Source: Falciphora oryzae
Taxonomy: Eukaryota > Ascomycota > Sordariomycetes > Magnaporthales > Magnaporthaceae
DNA: 64,000 bases
Reading direction: 5' to 3'
NCBI GenBank assembly: GCA_000733355.1
Contig: JNVV01000003.1
Span: 997,654-1,061,653, forward strand
The position numbers and the translations under genes were made by a program. Positions 31,820-42,263 of this stretch are shown piece by piece. How positions within the stretch are numbered: position 1 is the stretch's first letter; every line of letters starts with the position of its first letter. The notes beneath the pieces are model-generated. The model did not search any database. It was not told the origin of the DNA and saw only the letters and a program-made list of their open reading frames with translations.

Positions 31820-33779
31820 GCTTGGGCGAACATGCGCCGATGGCATTGCCGCCAGAGACTCCCGCCATCCGACCTCTTCTTTGCTTTTATTTTACTTTAT
31901 TTGCATGGCACATTTCTCCCTCCGTTTTTGCCTTGTCTCCTCTTCCCGCGCCTCCCCTTGCGGCTGTTCCGCCGTGTCTCATCGTCGCCTCCAGCTTTCA
32001 TCCGACGAGAACGAACCACTCGGGCAAGCGTGCTGTTTCAGTGGCCCACCACTCCGGCGCTTCCGCGTAACAAATTCTCCTTGGCCTCCTCCCCAGTTCC
32101 GCTCTGCTATCCGCCCCTGATTCCCGCAACCGTTCCCTGGACGGAAGGTTTCGGCTAGGACCCGACTGCGAGTGTCGGCAGGGATGCGAAATCGCATTGG
32201 CCATTTTGGGTTCAAAAGAGAGCATCTGACAGCGACGCGATGTTGACTGCTACCTTGCATGTACTGTGCTCCTAAAATAAGCCAGCAAACACCCGAAGGA
32301 CTGGGTGCTATCTGCAACTCCCGGGCGGGTGTTTGGACAATATATCGTTACGTCCGTCCGGTGACACGTCTGGAATCCAGCAGCGTCGCACAGGACCCGA
32401 CAAACTCTCAGCACAGTGCAGTCACACCGAACAGAGAGCTTAACTTGTGCCTCGGTAGGTTGTTTCCACATCGCCAACCGCTGGACCGTGGTTGTGTGTG
32501 CTCGCCTAGTTGAGCTGGTCTATCGTTGCGGACATCCGAACAAGAGGCCTCTCGAAACGAGACCGTTCCAAGGGCAAATCGGCATCGGTGGAGCTTCTGG
32601 AACTCCCCGGCAGAACCTGCACATGCCACACGTTTTGAAAGCAGGTCCAGCCACGCTTGGCAGGGACCTCCCGTCCTGGGCACAGGGACCCTTGACGTTT
32701 GGTGAAAAGGTTTTGTGACGTTGATGTCGTGATTCATAGCAAGGCGGTAATGGCTTTATGTGCAATGTTGAGGATGGCACTGAACCTCGAGGCTTGCTTG
32801 TGTGCATTTGCGTGCGTGCTGCTCAGTGGAGATCCTGTACGCGTTTGTCGCACTGGTGAAAGAAAACAAAACGCAGAAATGCCTTTTGGTTTGCAGCAGG
32901 AACGGCGAGAAAAAGAAGGGAAAAAAAAAAAAAAAAAAAAAAGGCTCGTGCCCCTGCATCGCCCCACGCTGCTGCCAAAGAAACAGGAATGAAAAGGTTG
33001 TGTCTGGACAACTGACGTGCAGTTCGCCGCGGGGATTAAGCTACGACGCACATACCTTAGAACGCTTGGGTACGGCCCGAGGCAGATATCGGATAGCTTC
33101 GCAGACTGGCGCGACGGCTCGGCTACTAAATACCCGAGTCTGGACATGTCGGCCATCTGGGCAGCTGGGGCAATGTGGATCGAAGCCCTACCGAGGTAAA
33201 GTGCTCAGCCGTTTTACCTTAGTGATGCCATCTCTGCAGCTAGCGAGAGGGCGGCTAGATCTCCTCTCAGACATGTAGCACGATGGCGCCGAAGATTGCA
33301 GCCTTTCTCCGAGGGACTGACCGATATGCAGAGGCCCGGTGAAGGGCCGGGCCAGTTACATGTAGAAGAGGCAGAGGCGCAGGCTGTAACCGTCGAGTAG
33401 CAACATCTGCCCTGTTCGGTAACCGCCCAGGGGATGCCAGCCGCCTCCCGACGACAGATCCCCAATCCCCCAGGGCCCAAGATCTATTGGATTTGAGCGT
33501 CAAGATCCTCGAGTCAAGTTCCTTGGACAGGCGGACCCGCGCTCAGATGGCCCTGACGGAACAGCAGGTCAACCCGAGGTACCCCGACCGCCATCCTCAG
33601 ACAAAAAGGGTCATTCGAGACGGGCCAGCCGGCTGTTCGCTGGGGTTCGCAGCTTGGCGACACCCATGCATCCCCACGTCGCACCGACATCCCGGGAGTT
33701 TTTGAGCCCCTTTTGACGCGAGAGCGTGGGAGGCATTGAAGCTTGCTGAAAAGAGGGATAAAATAAAAATGGGGTCAAG

Positions 33780-33848
33780 AGATTGATATAAAAAGAAGAA
33801 AAAAGAAAAAAAAGAAGAAAAAAGAAAAAAAAGAAGAAAAAAAAGAGG
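33780..33848. repeat. Purine-rich microsatellite
   Basis: An interrupted A/G run with a repeated GAAGAAAAAAGAAAAAA unit of about 18 bp. Simple repeat, no gene. Confidence 0.8.
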
Positions 33849-35489
33849 CCAATGCGCACGCACCTCTCAAGCTGACTGTCGATAGTGCAGGTACTTTGCG
33901 TCCACATCGCTCACCGCGTTCTTCATAGAGCGGCTGGTAGCACAACAAGAACACATTATGCTAACCATCAAAACCATCGCATTGCACCTAGATAGCGCCT
34001 AACTAGCATCGCCAGCTCCAGCAGCCAAGCATCGGCCCCGAGCTGCCTGGTCGGATCCGGCCCATCAAAACACAAGGGCATGGTGGCTTCTGCTTGTCGA
34101 TATGGTCCCGAGTCGCGGAGCCAGGGGCACACGCTTTTCAGTTCAAAACGGGACCAGCCTCGCTGGTTGGCTCGAGCCCCTGGCGGATCCGCGGGAGCTA
34201 CGACGTCTTGGCCGGGCCGGAAAGGGAAAGGCCATTTTCGCGGGCCAGGGTCTAGCGTCGAGAACAAGCGCACTTCTTTCCTTCCCCAGCGCCGCGGAGC
34301 GGATTTGCCCCAAACATCGATGTCATTGAACGCCTCGGCCGGCGATATTTGGCGTTGCGGGTTAGTCTCCTCTTTTTGATTTTCTTTTTTCCTCTTTCCC
34401 TCCCGCAGACTTTCAGTTTGCCTGGCTGCCCAGCCCAGTCTCGCCCTCCCTATCCAGCTTCGCTTTACTCACCGGGCACCACCCAGAAGTCGAGGCAAAC
34501 TTCCCAGACCAGACTGCAACACACGGCTCTTTGCATGGTGCCGCCGCACCGGATATCATCATATGAAGGTAAGTGGTCCGGAGCAGGCAGCGTTCGATTA
34601 CACGTCTGCCTGGAGAAACACGCTGCCATCTGCATTTTTCTCTGCCCCCTCTCCCTCTTCCATATTTCTCCCCGCCGCTTTCCGCCAATTCTCCCCTCAG
34701 ACCGGCCTCAAGGGTCGAGATCGGTGTGCCGCGCGCACAGCTGGCCCCTGGCTCTGGATTTGGTGACTGCGAACGCCACAGCTCCAAGCTGGCCAATCTC
34801 CACCAGCCCTTCTCACTTGTTCTCCGTCAAGGTCTCACACAACCACCACCACCATCTCCCCCCCTCTTGACGCTAAAAGAGCAATCCCGGGCGAGGCGAC
34901 CAAGCGCAGCGGACCGGGCAGCTGCAGCCCCCTGCGTTGCACCAGCCCGGCACCCTCGCATTTGCGTCTGCAAACCCGCGCATTCGCCTTCTGCTTTCCC
35001 ATGCTTGCCCGCCCGCCAATGACTTGCCCATCCTGGGATCGATCGGCGTGCCCGCCACAGCTGCCCACCATTGCTGCTCCTCACACATACCCTCCCGCTC
35101 TGCGCTGCTAGGCTGCTGGCTGACACGACTTCTCCTGGGCCAAGCCGACTTTCCTTTTGCAACTCCACGGGGCCCGTGTCCCGCGCTGAGGGACTCGCAG
35201 ACCCTTCTAGGGAACCTGATCCCAGCTGGACAGAGCCTGCTTCCATTTCTGGCACCAACTGGCACCAACTGATCCCGCAGTGGGAGTTTGCGCAATCCTT
35301 AATCGGTCGAGGCCGGCCGACCCTCCGCTTGGCCAAGTTTTCTCCCCTGTATCTGGTGTCTAGTCTGAGCTAAGGTAACTTGACTTGAGGGCAGGAGCGA
35401 GGCTCTACTCCTTCGAGGGCGCAACCTGCCGTCGTGGGGGTTTAGGAGACGTCGTCCGGCGTCTTTGCGCCCAGCTCGCCTCTGGAGTG

Positions 35490-38400
35490 ATGTTGATGGC
35501 GGAAAAGGCCCACGAGCACCACCACCGCCACAGCTCCAACGGGCCGTCACTATCGCCCTTGTCACGCCGCCAACCGCCGCAAGAGCAACAGCAGCATGCC
35601 TTGTTGTCCTTCCCCGCAGCAAACCCGTTCCGTTCCTCTTCCGCGAACGATACCTTGGAGGTTCCGCCGGCAAAACGACAGAGGACTTCACCTGTCACCG
35701 GCAGTATGCCTCCTGCTCTCGTCGAGGGCGCCGCCTCGGCTCCGATCTCCACTCCTCCGCCGGGAGCCAGCAGCAGTGATTCGAAGTCGAACCTCAACAT
35801 GAGCCCCGCCGCTGGCGACAAGTCGCCCGCGAATGCTCGCGCATCCCTAAATAGCGGCACAGCGGGGGATGCGCCCTCGCCCATCGCAGTATCCGGATCG
35901 GCTTCGGGCAGCAAGCCAAGGCGCGTGAGGACAGGATGCTTGACGTGTAGGGAGCGTCACCTGAAATGCGACGAGGGAACGCCCGACTGTTTAAACTGTC
36001 GCAAGAGCCGGAGGGAGTGTCGGCGAGGGGTACGGCTTAACTTTATCGACGTTCAGGTCAAGAATCCAGCCTACATCCCACCCAGGACTGAGTGGAACGG
36101 TATGTTGTGGCTGGTACTGCACTAACCCTTCGCAGTGTGGGGCTAATCGAGCATCTGGGGTACACAATAGTGCGCTTCGAGGACGAATCAAGGTTGATCG
36201 CATCCGAATACCAGGGCGGCTTGGAGAAGTACGCCCGCGTCGAATCACCCCCGCGCGAAAGCGAGCCTGAGCCGGCTGCTTTGCAACCGCAGATGTCGAT
36301 GGGGATGGCCAGCATGCCGGCAATGTCGATGCCTGCCGAGACGAACGCTTCTATGGCGATGGCCCACTACGCACCATCGCCTCTAGTGCCGCCAATGGAC
36401 CGGAGATTCAGCGAGATGCAGCTTCCCATGGTCGATTCGCGCAGGGACAGCGAGGCGTCGGTCCAGTTGCCGCCTACAAGGGCCACACACCACGGCGGCA
36501 TGGATATGGGAACCAACAGCGGCAGCTTCAACTTGGCGGCGCTCCAGGACCAGTACAGCATGAAAGACGAGTCGGGGCCGCGGGCGCACAACTACAAGGC
36601 CAGTGATGTCTCAAGCGTGGCGTCATCGCTGGTTCCCCAGGGCCATGGCCCGCCATCGGGCGGATCCGTTAGCGATGGCCAAGACAACAGCCAGCACAAG
36701 CAGCCGGACGGGCTGATGACGCCGCCCTCGGAGAACGCGGCGACGGGCGAGCGCGACTATCTGAACTCGCCCGAGGAGGTTCGGTACATGCAGGTGTTTA
36801 TCGAGGAGGTGGGTGTGTGGATGGACAGCTTCGACAAGGACAAGCACTTCAGCCGGGTGATCCCCTACGTGGGCCTGAAGTCGCCGATGCTCCTCAACGC
36901 GTTCCTCGCCTGCGGCGCCAAACAGTTGACGCTCGTCAGCCCGACGGAGAACCAGCACGACCACCGCGCCCTGTGCTACTACGACACGGCGACAACACAA
37001 CTCCTGCGCAGCCTTTCGAACCCCGACCGCAACATGGGCGAGTGCGCCACGACAGCCGTCGTCCTGAACGTCTACGAGATCATGAGCGACAAGCCGACCA
37101 AGCGGATGAACCACATCGCCGGCGCGCGAGCACTCATCAGGGAGTGCGGATGGAACGCCAAGAGCAAGGGGATCGGATCCGCGTGCTTCTGGCTCAACAT
37201 CGGCATGGAGGTGCTGAGTTGCCTGTCGTTCAACTGGCAGACGGCGTGGCACCCGGACGACTGGGGCCTGGACATGACCTTCTTCAACGACATCGAGGAG
37301 AACGGCGGCAGCGGCGCGGCGGACCCGGACGAGGGCGGCGGCATCGGGCGGCCCGAGGACGACCAGGAGTGGGTGCACCGCATCTTCTACATCGTGGCCA
37401 AGATCGCGAGCTTCCGGGCCAACATCCCGCGGTTCCAGGAGCCGTCGCCGCACGACGAGCAGGTGCGGCTGCAGAGCCGGTTCGCCGAGTGGAAGCGACT
37501 CAAGGCGCTGTGCGACGCTTGGTGCAACAGCTGCCCGCGCTCGATGCGGCCCTTTGGCTACCTGCCGCCCTCGCAGACGCAGACCAAGTCGGCGTTTCCG
37601 AATGTCTGGTAAGTCTGCGACGCACACGCATCGCCAGGTTAATACCGACCCTTGATTCACCCTAGGCCCCCCTGCTCACCAGGCGCCAGGCGCCTGGTGC
37701 CTGGTGTAACGATGCACCATTAATGGGACTGATATTGACTTATTTGCTGTCTCGCAGGCTCATCAAGCGCGCCGCCGTCGTCGGCCGGCTGTTCTACCAC
37801 ACGGCCATGTGCCTCCTCGCCCAGATCAACCCGGTCAACCCGCGCGACTCGGAGGAGAACAGGGCGGCGCAGCTGCACCACGCGCACCAGGTGTGCGGCA
37901 TCGTGGCCCACACAAAGGACAACGGCATCGCGTCGGTCGCGATCCGCAGTCTCGCCATCTCGGCCGCCGTGCTGCGCGACCGCCGCGAGCAGGAGGAGGC
38001 CGTCGTCATACTCGAGCGCATCAAGCGCGAGACGGGCTGGCGCCTCGGCAAGGTCTATGGCGAGCTCGGCAGGGAGTGGGGGTGGATGCCCGATCCGGCC
38101 CTGGCGCCTGCTGCTGCTGCTGCCGCCCCGGCCGCCGCCACCGGCAACGCGGGTGTCGGCTCCTCTGCAACGCCGTCGGCATCATCGCCGGCGTCGGCTG
38201 CGCATACAAACCCCGTGCCCTCATCCGGCCACAACGGCTCGCCCAGGAGCCAGAACGCTGGCGCCCCTCCTGCCCTGCAGCCTCCCAGGCTCCAGCAGCC
38301 CCGACCCCAGCCGCCCATGAGGCGTCAGTCTGGACCCGTCGGCTCCGCCATGCAGGCAGGCATGCCGAGCAGAGGCTCATCGCCGTTACAACACCAAGCA

Positions 38401-38769
38401 CAAACACCCTCCGCGTTTTCTGGAGGCAGCCGGCAGTTCTTCTCGTCAAACCCTTCACCACAGATGCAGCAACAACAACAGCAGCATCTACAGGCACAGC
38501 AGTATCAGCAGCAGCAGGTCCAGCAGGTCCAGCAACAACAGCAGGCTCAGCAACAAGCGCAACAGCAGCGGCAGCAACAACAGTCGCAGCAGCAGCAGCA
38601 ACGCACCCCTCAGCAACCTACACCGCCTCTACCGGTTACATCAAGGCCTCTCGTCAACCCCCTACTAATTCGAGCTGATTTCAGCCTGCCCGACCACCCG
38701 TACCAGAACTGGTATCAGCCGCCGAACGCTACCAGCCAGTTCAGCTCAAATGGTTTCTGGACAGGCTAG
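35490..38769 (+). CDS. Zn2Cys6 transcription factor with Gln-rich C-terminus
   Basis: Exons 35490-36099, 36171-37608 and 37758-38769 give 1,019 residues. The first intron (GTATGT...AATAG) joins to TEWNVRFEDESRLIASEYQGG; the second (GTAAGT...CGCAG) joins to FPNVWLIKRAAVVGRLF. The zinc cluster is at about residues 150-178: GCLTCRERHLKCDEG...CLNCRKSRREC, with six cysteines spaced as in Gal4-type binuclear clusters. A fungal-specific activator domain (Fungal_trans_2-like) fills the middle. The tail is Ala/Pro/Ser-rich and then Gln-rich (about residues 915-965). It is a nuclear DNA-binding regulator. The zinc cluster resembles developmental regulators such as OefC, but that is from memory and unverified. 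ATG 35496 is an alternative start. The long gene-free upstream region is typical of developmental regulators. Confidence 0.9.
37677..37699. repeat. Palindrome inside intron 2 of the Zn2Cys6 gene
   Basis: CACCAGGCGCC, one A, then GGCGCCTGGTG: a perfect 11-bp inverted repeat with a 1-bp centre, followed by another CCTGGTG. It lies in the 149-nt intron between 37608 and 37758. Confidence 0.85.
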
Positions 38770-39375
38770 GTGCTGCGGCGCCAGCGCGGGCTCGCGGCTG
38801 GCCAGGCCGCCTCTGAGCAAATTCATGTGCACTTTCCTGCGGTGCCAGACCCTTGCATTCTCCCGTCACGTCTATAGGCCCCGATCTTCCCCCTCCTCTC
38901 GACGACCCTTCGCCTTCTCTGTATATTTATTCTGGCCAGGCTGGCCCCCCCCTCATCTTATGATAAAAAAAAAGTCCCTTGCGTCTGGGCAACCACTACG
39001 TCCGAATAGGACGCGCTGTATAAGTATAGACCTCACGATATGGCATCATCTTGGGAGGGATTTTTCTTCTCATCGGGCAGGGTGCACGGCATTTAGCGTC
39101 CTGGGTTTTGTTATTTCGGCGGCGAACACGCTTCTTTTTGAGCCACACAAGTCATCAAACTTTCCTCGTGGATTTTGTCTATCTACTGCCACCTGCTCTT
39201 CTCGTGCTGGGGCTAGCAGTCTTGCTCTGCGGTCTATAAATACGACTCTATCCCGGGTATCAAATCGAATCCTCAACCAATCCTTGTGAAACGTCAACGC
39301 TTTATAGAGCTCGAGTCTCCCTAACTCCATGGATCCTGACCAAACCAAAACCAAAGCCGCGTCCTTGACCTCCTC
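38770..39375. other. Convergent intergenic region
   Basis: The 3' flanks of the Zn2Cys6 (+) and HAD (-) genes. Nothing further seen. Confidence 0.6.
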
Positions 39376-40323
39376 CTACGCAGCGCCGCCGTAGGGCTGC
39401 ACAGCGCTGAGCGCGGGGCCCAGCGGCGAGAGCACGATGCCGTACCGCTCGTAGGGGAAGTCCTCGAGCGAGGCCAGGTACTGGCCCCAGCCGTCGTCGA
39501 TCTCTCCCAGCGTGTGCGCGTCGACGTCGGCGCCGGCGGCGCCCGTCAGGCCGGCCAGCACCTCGGCGTGCCTGCCGCGAAACTCCTTCTCCAGCATGGG
39601 GTGGGGGCACCAGACGACGCGCATGCCGGCGCGGCGGCCGGCCTCGACCCCCGGGACGCTGTCCTCGAAGACGAGGCACTCCTCGGGCGCGATGGGAGGC
39701 TCGCCCGCTGGGAGCGAGTCGTTGAGTGCCGCCAGCGCCACCAGGTAGATGTCGGGCAGCGGCTTGCCGCGGCCGGCGGGGACACGCGCGTCGTCGCCCG
39801 TGACGCGGTGCTGCTCGGCGAAGGCGGCGAAGAGGCGCGGCGGCAGGTGCGACGTCTTGAGCTTGAAGTTGGTCGTCGTCGACGACGTGGCCAGGGCCAG
39901 GTGGACCTTGTAGCCCTTGGCGCCGGTGCCGAAAACCTTCTCGATTTCCTGATGATCGATCAGGAGCAACTTGGCGCCCCGCGAGGTGCTGGCGTAAATG
40001 GACGTGCCCTTCAGGTCGGCCAGGAGCCTCTCGACTCCCGGCAGGGGCGCGGCCCTGGGGAAGAGCTCGCGCTGGTTGGCGGCGAGCTGGGCGACGTACT
40101 CCTCCTGGCTAATGGGCAGCTGGGCCCAGTCGAAGAAGAGCTTGTTCGCCTCGGCGGCGGGGCGGCCCTGCAGCTTGGCCTTGACGGACCACGGCATGCT
40201 GGGGCGGCCGTAGCGCTCCAGGATCCGGTTGACGCACTCGGTGTAGATGTCCTCAGTGTCCAGCAGCAGGCCGTCCATGTCGAAGAGGCAGGCCCGTATG
40301 GGCGGGAAGCTGAAGGGCGGCAT
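39376..40323 (-). CDS. HAD-superfamily phosphatase (GS1/DOG-like)
   Basis: One exon, ATG 40323, 315 residues. HAD motif I is ACLFDMDGLLLDTEDIY near the N-terminus, motif II LALATSSTTTNFKLK, motif III GKPLPDIYLVAL, and motif IV CLVFEDSVPGVEAG. All catalytic positions are present (Asp nucleophile and acid/base, Ser/Thr, Lys, acidic pair). A helical cap lies between I and II. It should dephosphorylate a small sugar- or nucleoside-phosphate; the closest named relatives are GS1/pseudouridine-5'-phosphatase and 2-deoxyglucose-6-phosphatase. A 31-residue in-frame insert (40008-39916) precedes motif II and cannot be removed by a GT-AG intron in phase. An upstream ATG near 40416 would add about 31 residues. 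Confidence 0.88.
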   Translation of the reverse strand: MPPFSFPPIRACLFDMDGLLLDTEDIYTECVNRILERYGRPSMPWSVKAKLQGRPAAEANKLFFDWAQLPISQEEYVAQLAANQRELFPRAAPLPGVERLLADLKGTSIYASTSRGAKLLLIDHQEIEKVFGTGAKGYKVHLALATSSTTTNFKLKTSHLPPRLFAAFAEQHRVTGDDARVPAGRGKPLPDIYLVALAALNDSLPAGEPPIAPEECLVFEDSVPGVEAGRRAGMRVVWCPHPMLEKEFRGRHAEVLAGLTGAAGADVDAHTLGEIDDGWGQYLASLEDFPYERYGIVLSPLGPALSAVQPYGGAA

Positions 40324-41162
40324 CCGGAGGTTAGTGGGCTGGGGTTTATTGGAGGGGGTTTGTGATGAGGAGCGGGTGAGCTCGGTCTCAACATCACGGA
40401 TCCGTGTCTGATACATACTCGGTTCTCGGAGCCATTGCGCGGTGCGTAATACTTCGTAAGCGGCGGTACTATGGGTAACTCTCTTTGCTGTTCTTTTTTG
40501 AACGATATTCAGCCGAGATGGGTTTCTTTCCTGGTGAGCCAGGTGTTGCTGGAGAAGTTTGGTATTTCGTGAAGCGTGACGCACTTGGGAATGCATGGAA
40601 TAAAAAAAGAGAGCAGGAAAAGGACCAGGTTCGAACAGGAAATTTAGACCTGTTTAGGAAAGTTCTTTCCACAATTCCCACAAAATCATGCCCCGCAATT
40701 CCTTTTCTGGGACATTTTCACTGGATACTTCAAGCCTCCAACCAACTCGAACCCCAAATCGCCAAGTTGAGCCCAGTCACTACCTCTAACACTAACCAAA
40801 AACATTATTGCCCCCCTCGTTGGATTCTACTGTTTTTGGCGGACCTAATACCGTAACTCTTATGCTGAAGACTCTTACTGTTGTGGTGTAGTTGCATGTT
40901 GGAGTATGGAGGTTAAACCCGGTCTTTTCCCCAGCCGATCTGATACCTGCGGTCGAAAGAGCCTCATGCCCAAGGTTCATCCCACGCCGCGGGGCAACTT
41001 TGACGTTGGTGGATGCCACCCCACCTTGAAGGGTGGGGGCGTATATTCAGGGGGCCTGTGCCGACCAGACGTCACCGCAAAGCGCGAGGTTCCACGCGTC
41101 CGATTCTACGTCAACCTCAAGCTCCGCCATTACACGCAAAGGTGTTGCAGACCAAAATCAAG
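40324..41162. other. Divergent intergenic region
   Basis: Upstream regions of the HAD (-) and TPR (+) genes. The plus frame 40485-40856 starts at a non-ATG codon and shows no domain; not supported. Confidence 0.5.
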
Positions 41163-42188
41163 ATGGCGTCCAAGCCAACAGCCTCCTCCACCTCCGCTCC
41201 AGATCCAGCCACGACAGAGTCGGCAGGCTCTTCAGCAAAGCCAGAGACCCAGGCAGACGACGATGCGGTCCCCGCCAGGTTCTCCCCTGAGCAGGAACAG
41301 GCAAGCTAAAGCTCAGATCCCTGGCAGCCGGATGAAGCTGTGCCCTTGGTCCGACCGAGCTAACAAGAACCCAGGAGCTCCTGTCCGAGTCCATCGAGCA
41401 CAAATCAGAAGCAAACGCCCTCTTCACGTCAAAGAAGTACGAGACGGCGCTCTCCAAATACGACGAGGCCGTCGCCGTCTGCCCTAACTACCTCGACTTC
41501 GAGGTCGCCGTCCTAAAGTCCAACATCGCCGCCTGCCACCTCAAGCTCGAGGAGTGGAAGTCGGCCATCGCCGCCGCGACCGAGTCCCTCGCCCGGCTGG
41601 ACAAGATCGACCAGGCCGACGCCGAGGCCGCGGCGCACGAGGCCGCCGAGGCCGCCAAGGAGGAGGAGGAGGTCGAGGAGGAGATCGTCAGCAGCGGCGC
41701 GGCCAGCGCTGGCCCCGCACCCGCGGTCAAGGAGGAGACGGCCGCACAGGCGGCGAGGCGCCTGCGCGCCGAGGACGTCCGGCGCATACGGGCAAAGGCG
41801 CTGATGCGGCGCGCGCGCGCGAGGAGCGAGGAGGGAGGGTGGTCGAACCTCGCGGGGGCCGAGGAGGACTACAAGGCCCTGTCGGCCATGACGAACCTCG
41901 GGCCGGCGGACAAGAAGGTCGTGCAGGACCAGCTGCGGGCCTTGCCGCCTCGGACCAAGGCCGCTCAGGAGAAGGAGATGGGCGAGATGTGGGGGAAGCT
42001 CAAAGAGGTACGTTTGGTCGGTGCACGGGCGTCTCCCGCAGCTCACGGCTAACAAGTGTTGAATCCATTTGCAGATCGGAAACGGCATTCTCAGCCCCTT
42101 TGGACTGAGCACGGACAACTTTAAAATGGTCCAAGACGAAAAGACGGGGGGTTACAGCATGAACTTCCAACCAAACGACTCGCGATGA
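41163..42188 (+). CDS. TPR-repeat protein (TTC1-like co-chaperone)
   Basis: Exons 41163-41300, 41375-42007 and 42075-42188 give 294 residues. Intron 1 starts GCAAGC and ends CCCAG with a GCTAAC branch point, a GC-AG intron whose removal joins PEQEQ to [17 protein letters not shown]. Intron 2 is GTACGT...TGCAG. The N-terminus is Ser/Thr/Ala-rich and disordered. TPR units follow: [53 protein letters not shown], then an acidic Ala/Glu insert and [18 protein letters not shown]...AEEDYKAL. The end, [20 protein letters not shown], matches the conserved tail of the TTC1 group. A role as an Hsp70/Hsp90-binding adaptor is inferred from the family. Confidence 0.88.
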
Positions 42189-42263
42189 GCAAGTCATATC
42201 CCGAAAAAATGTAGACAACCGGCGAGATCGTCTACACGAACTTCTCCCCCTTTATTCCATTAT

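Larger units (their letters stand above)
30929..35489. other. Long intergenic region upstream of the Zn2Cys6 regulator
   Basis: About 4.5 kb with many short frames and none supported. It holds a 12-bp hairpin at 31789-31819, an A22 tract at about 32927-32950 and an AAGAAGAAAAAAGAAA-type purine tract at about 33790-33848. Pyrimidine-rich sequence at 34350-34480 and 34640-34870 may belong to a long 5' leader of the downstream regulator. Confidence 0.5.

Noticed and set aside
30929..32160. Several 100-240-codon frames upstream of ASA1
   Set aside because: They overlap on both strands, mostly begin with non-ATG codons and show no domain; treated as intergenic.
36092..36170. Acceptor CGCAG at about 36135 for intron 1 of the Zn2Cys6 gene
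   Set aside because: It puts the next exon out of frame and hits a stop; AATAG at 36169-36170 restores frame and gives the conserved FEDESRLIASEY block.
41013..41162. Upstream in-frame extension of the TPR gene start
   Set aside because: The codons before 41163 start at a non-ATG codon and show no conserved sequence; ATG 41163 gives a normal start.
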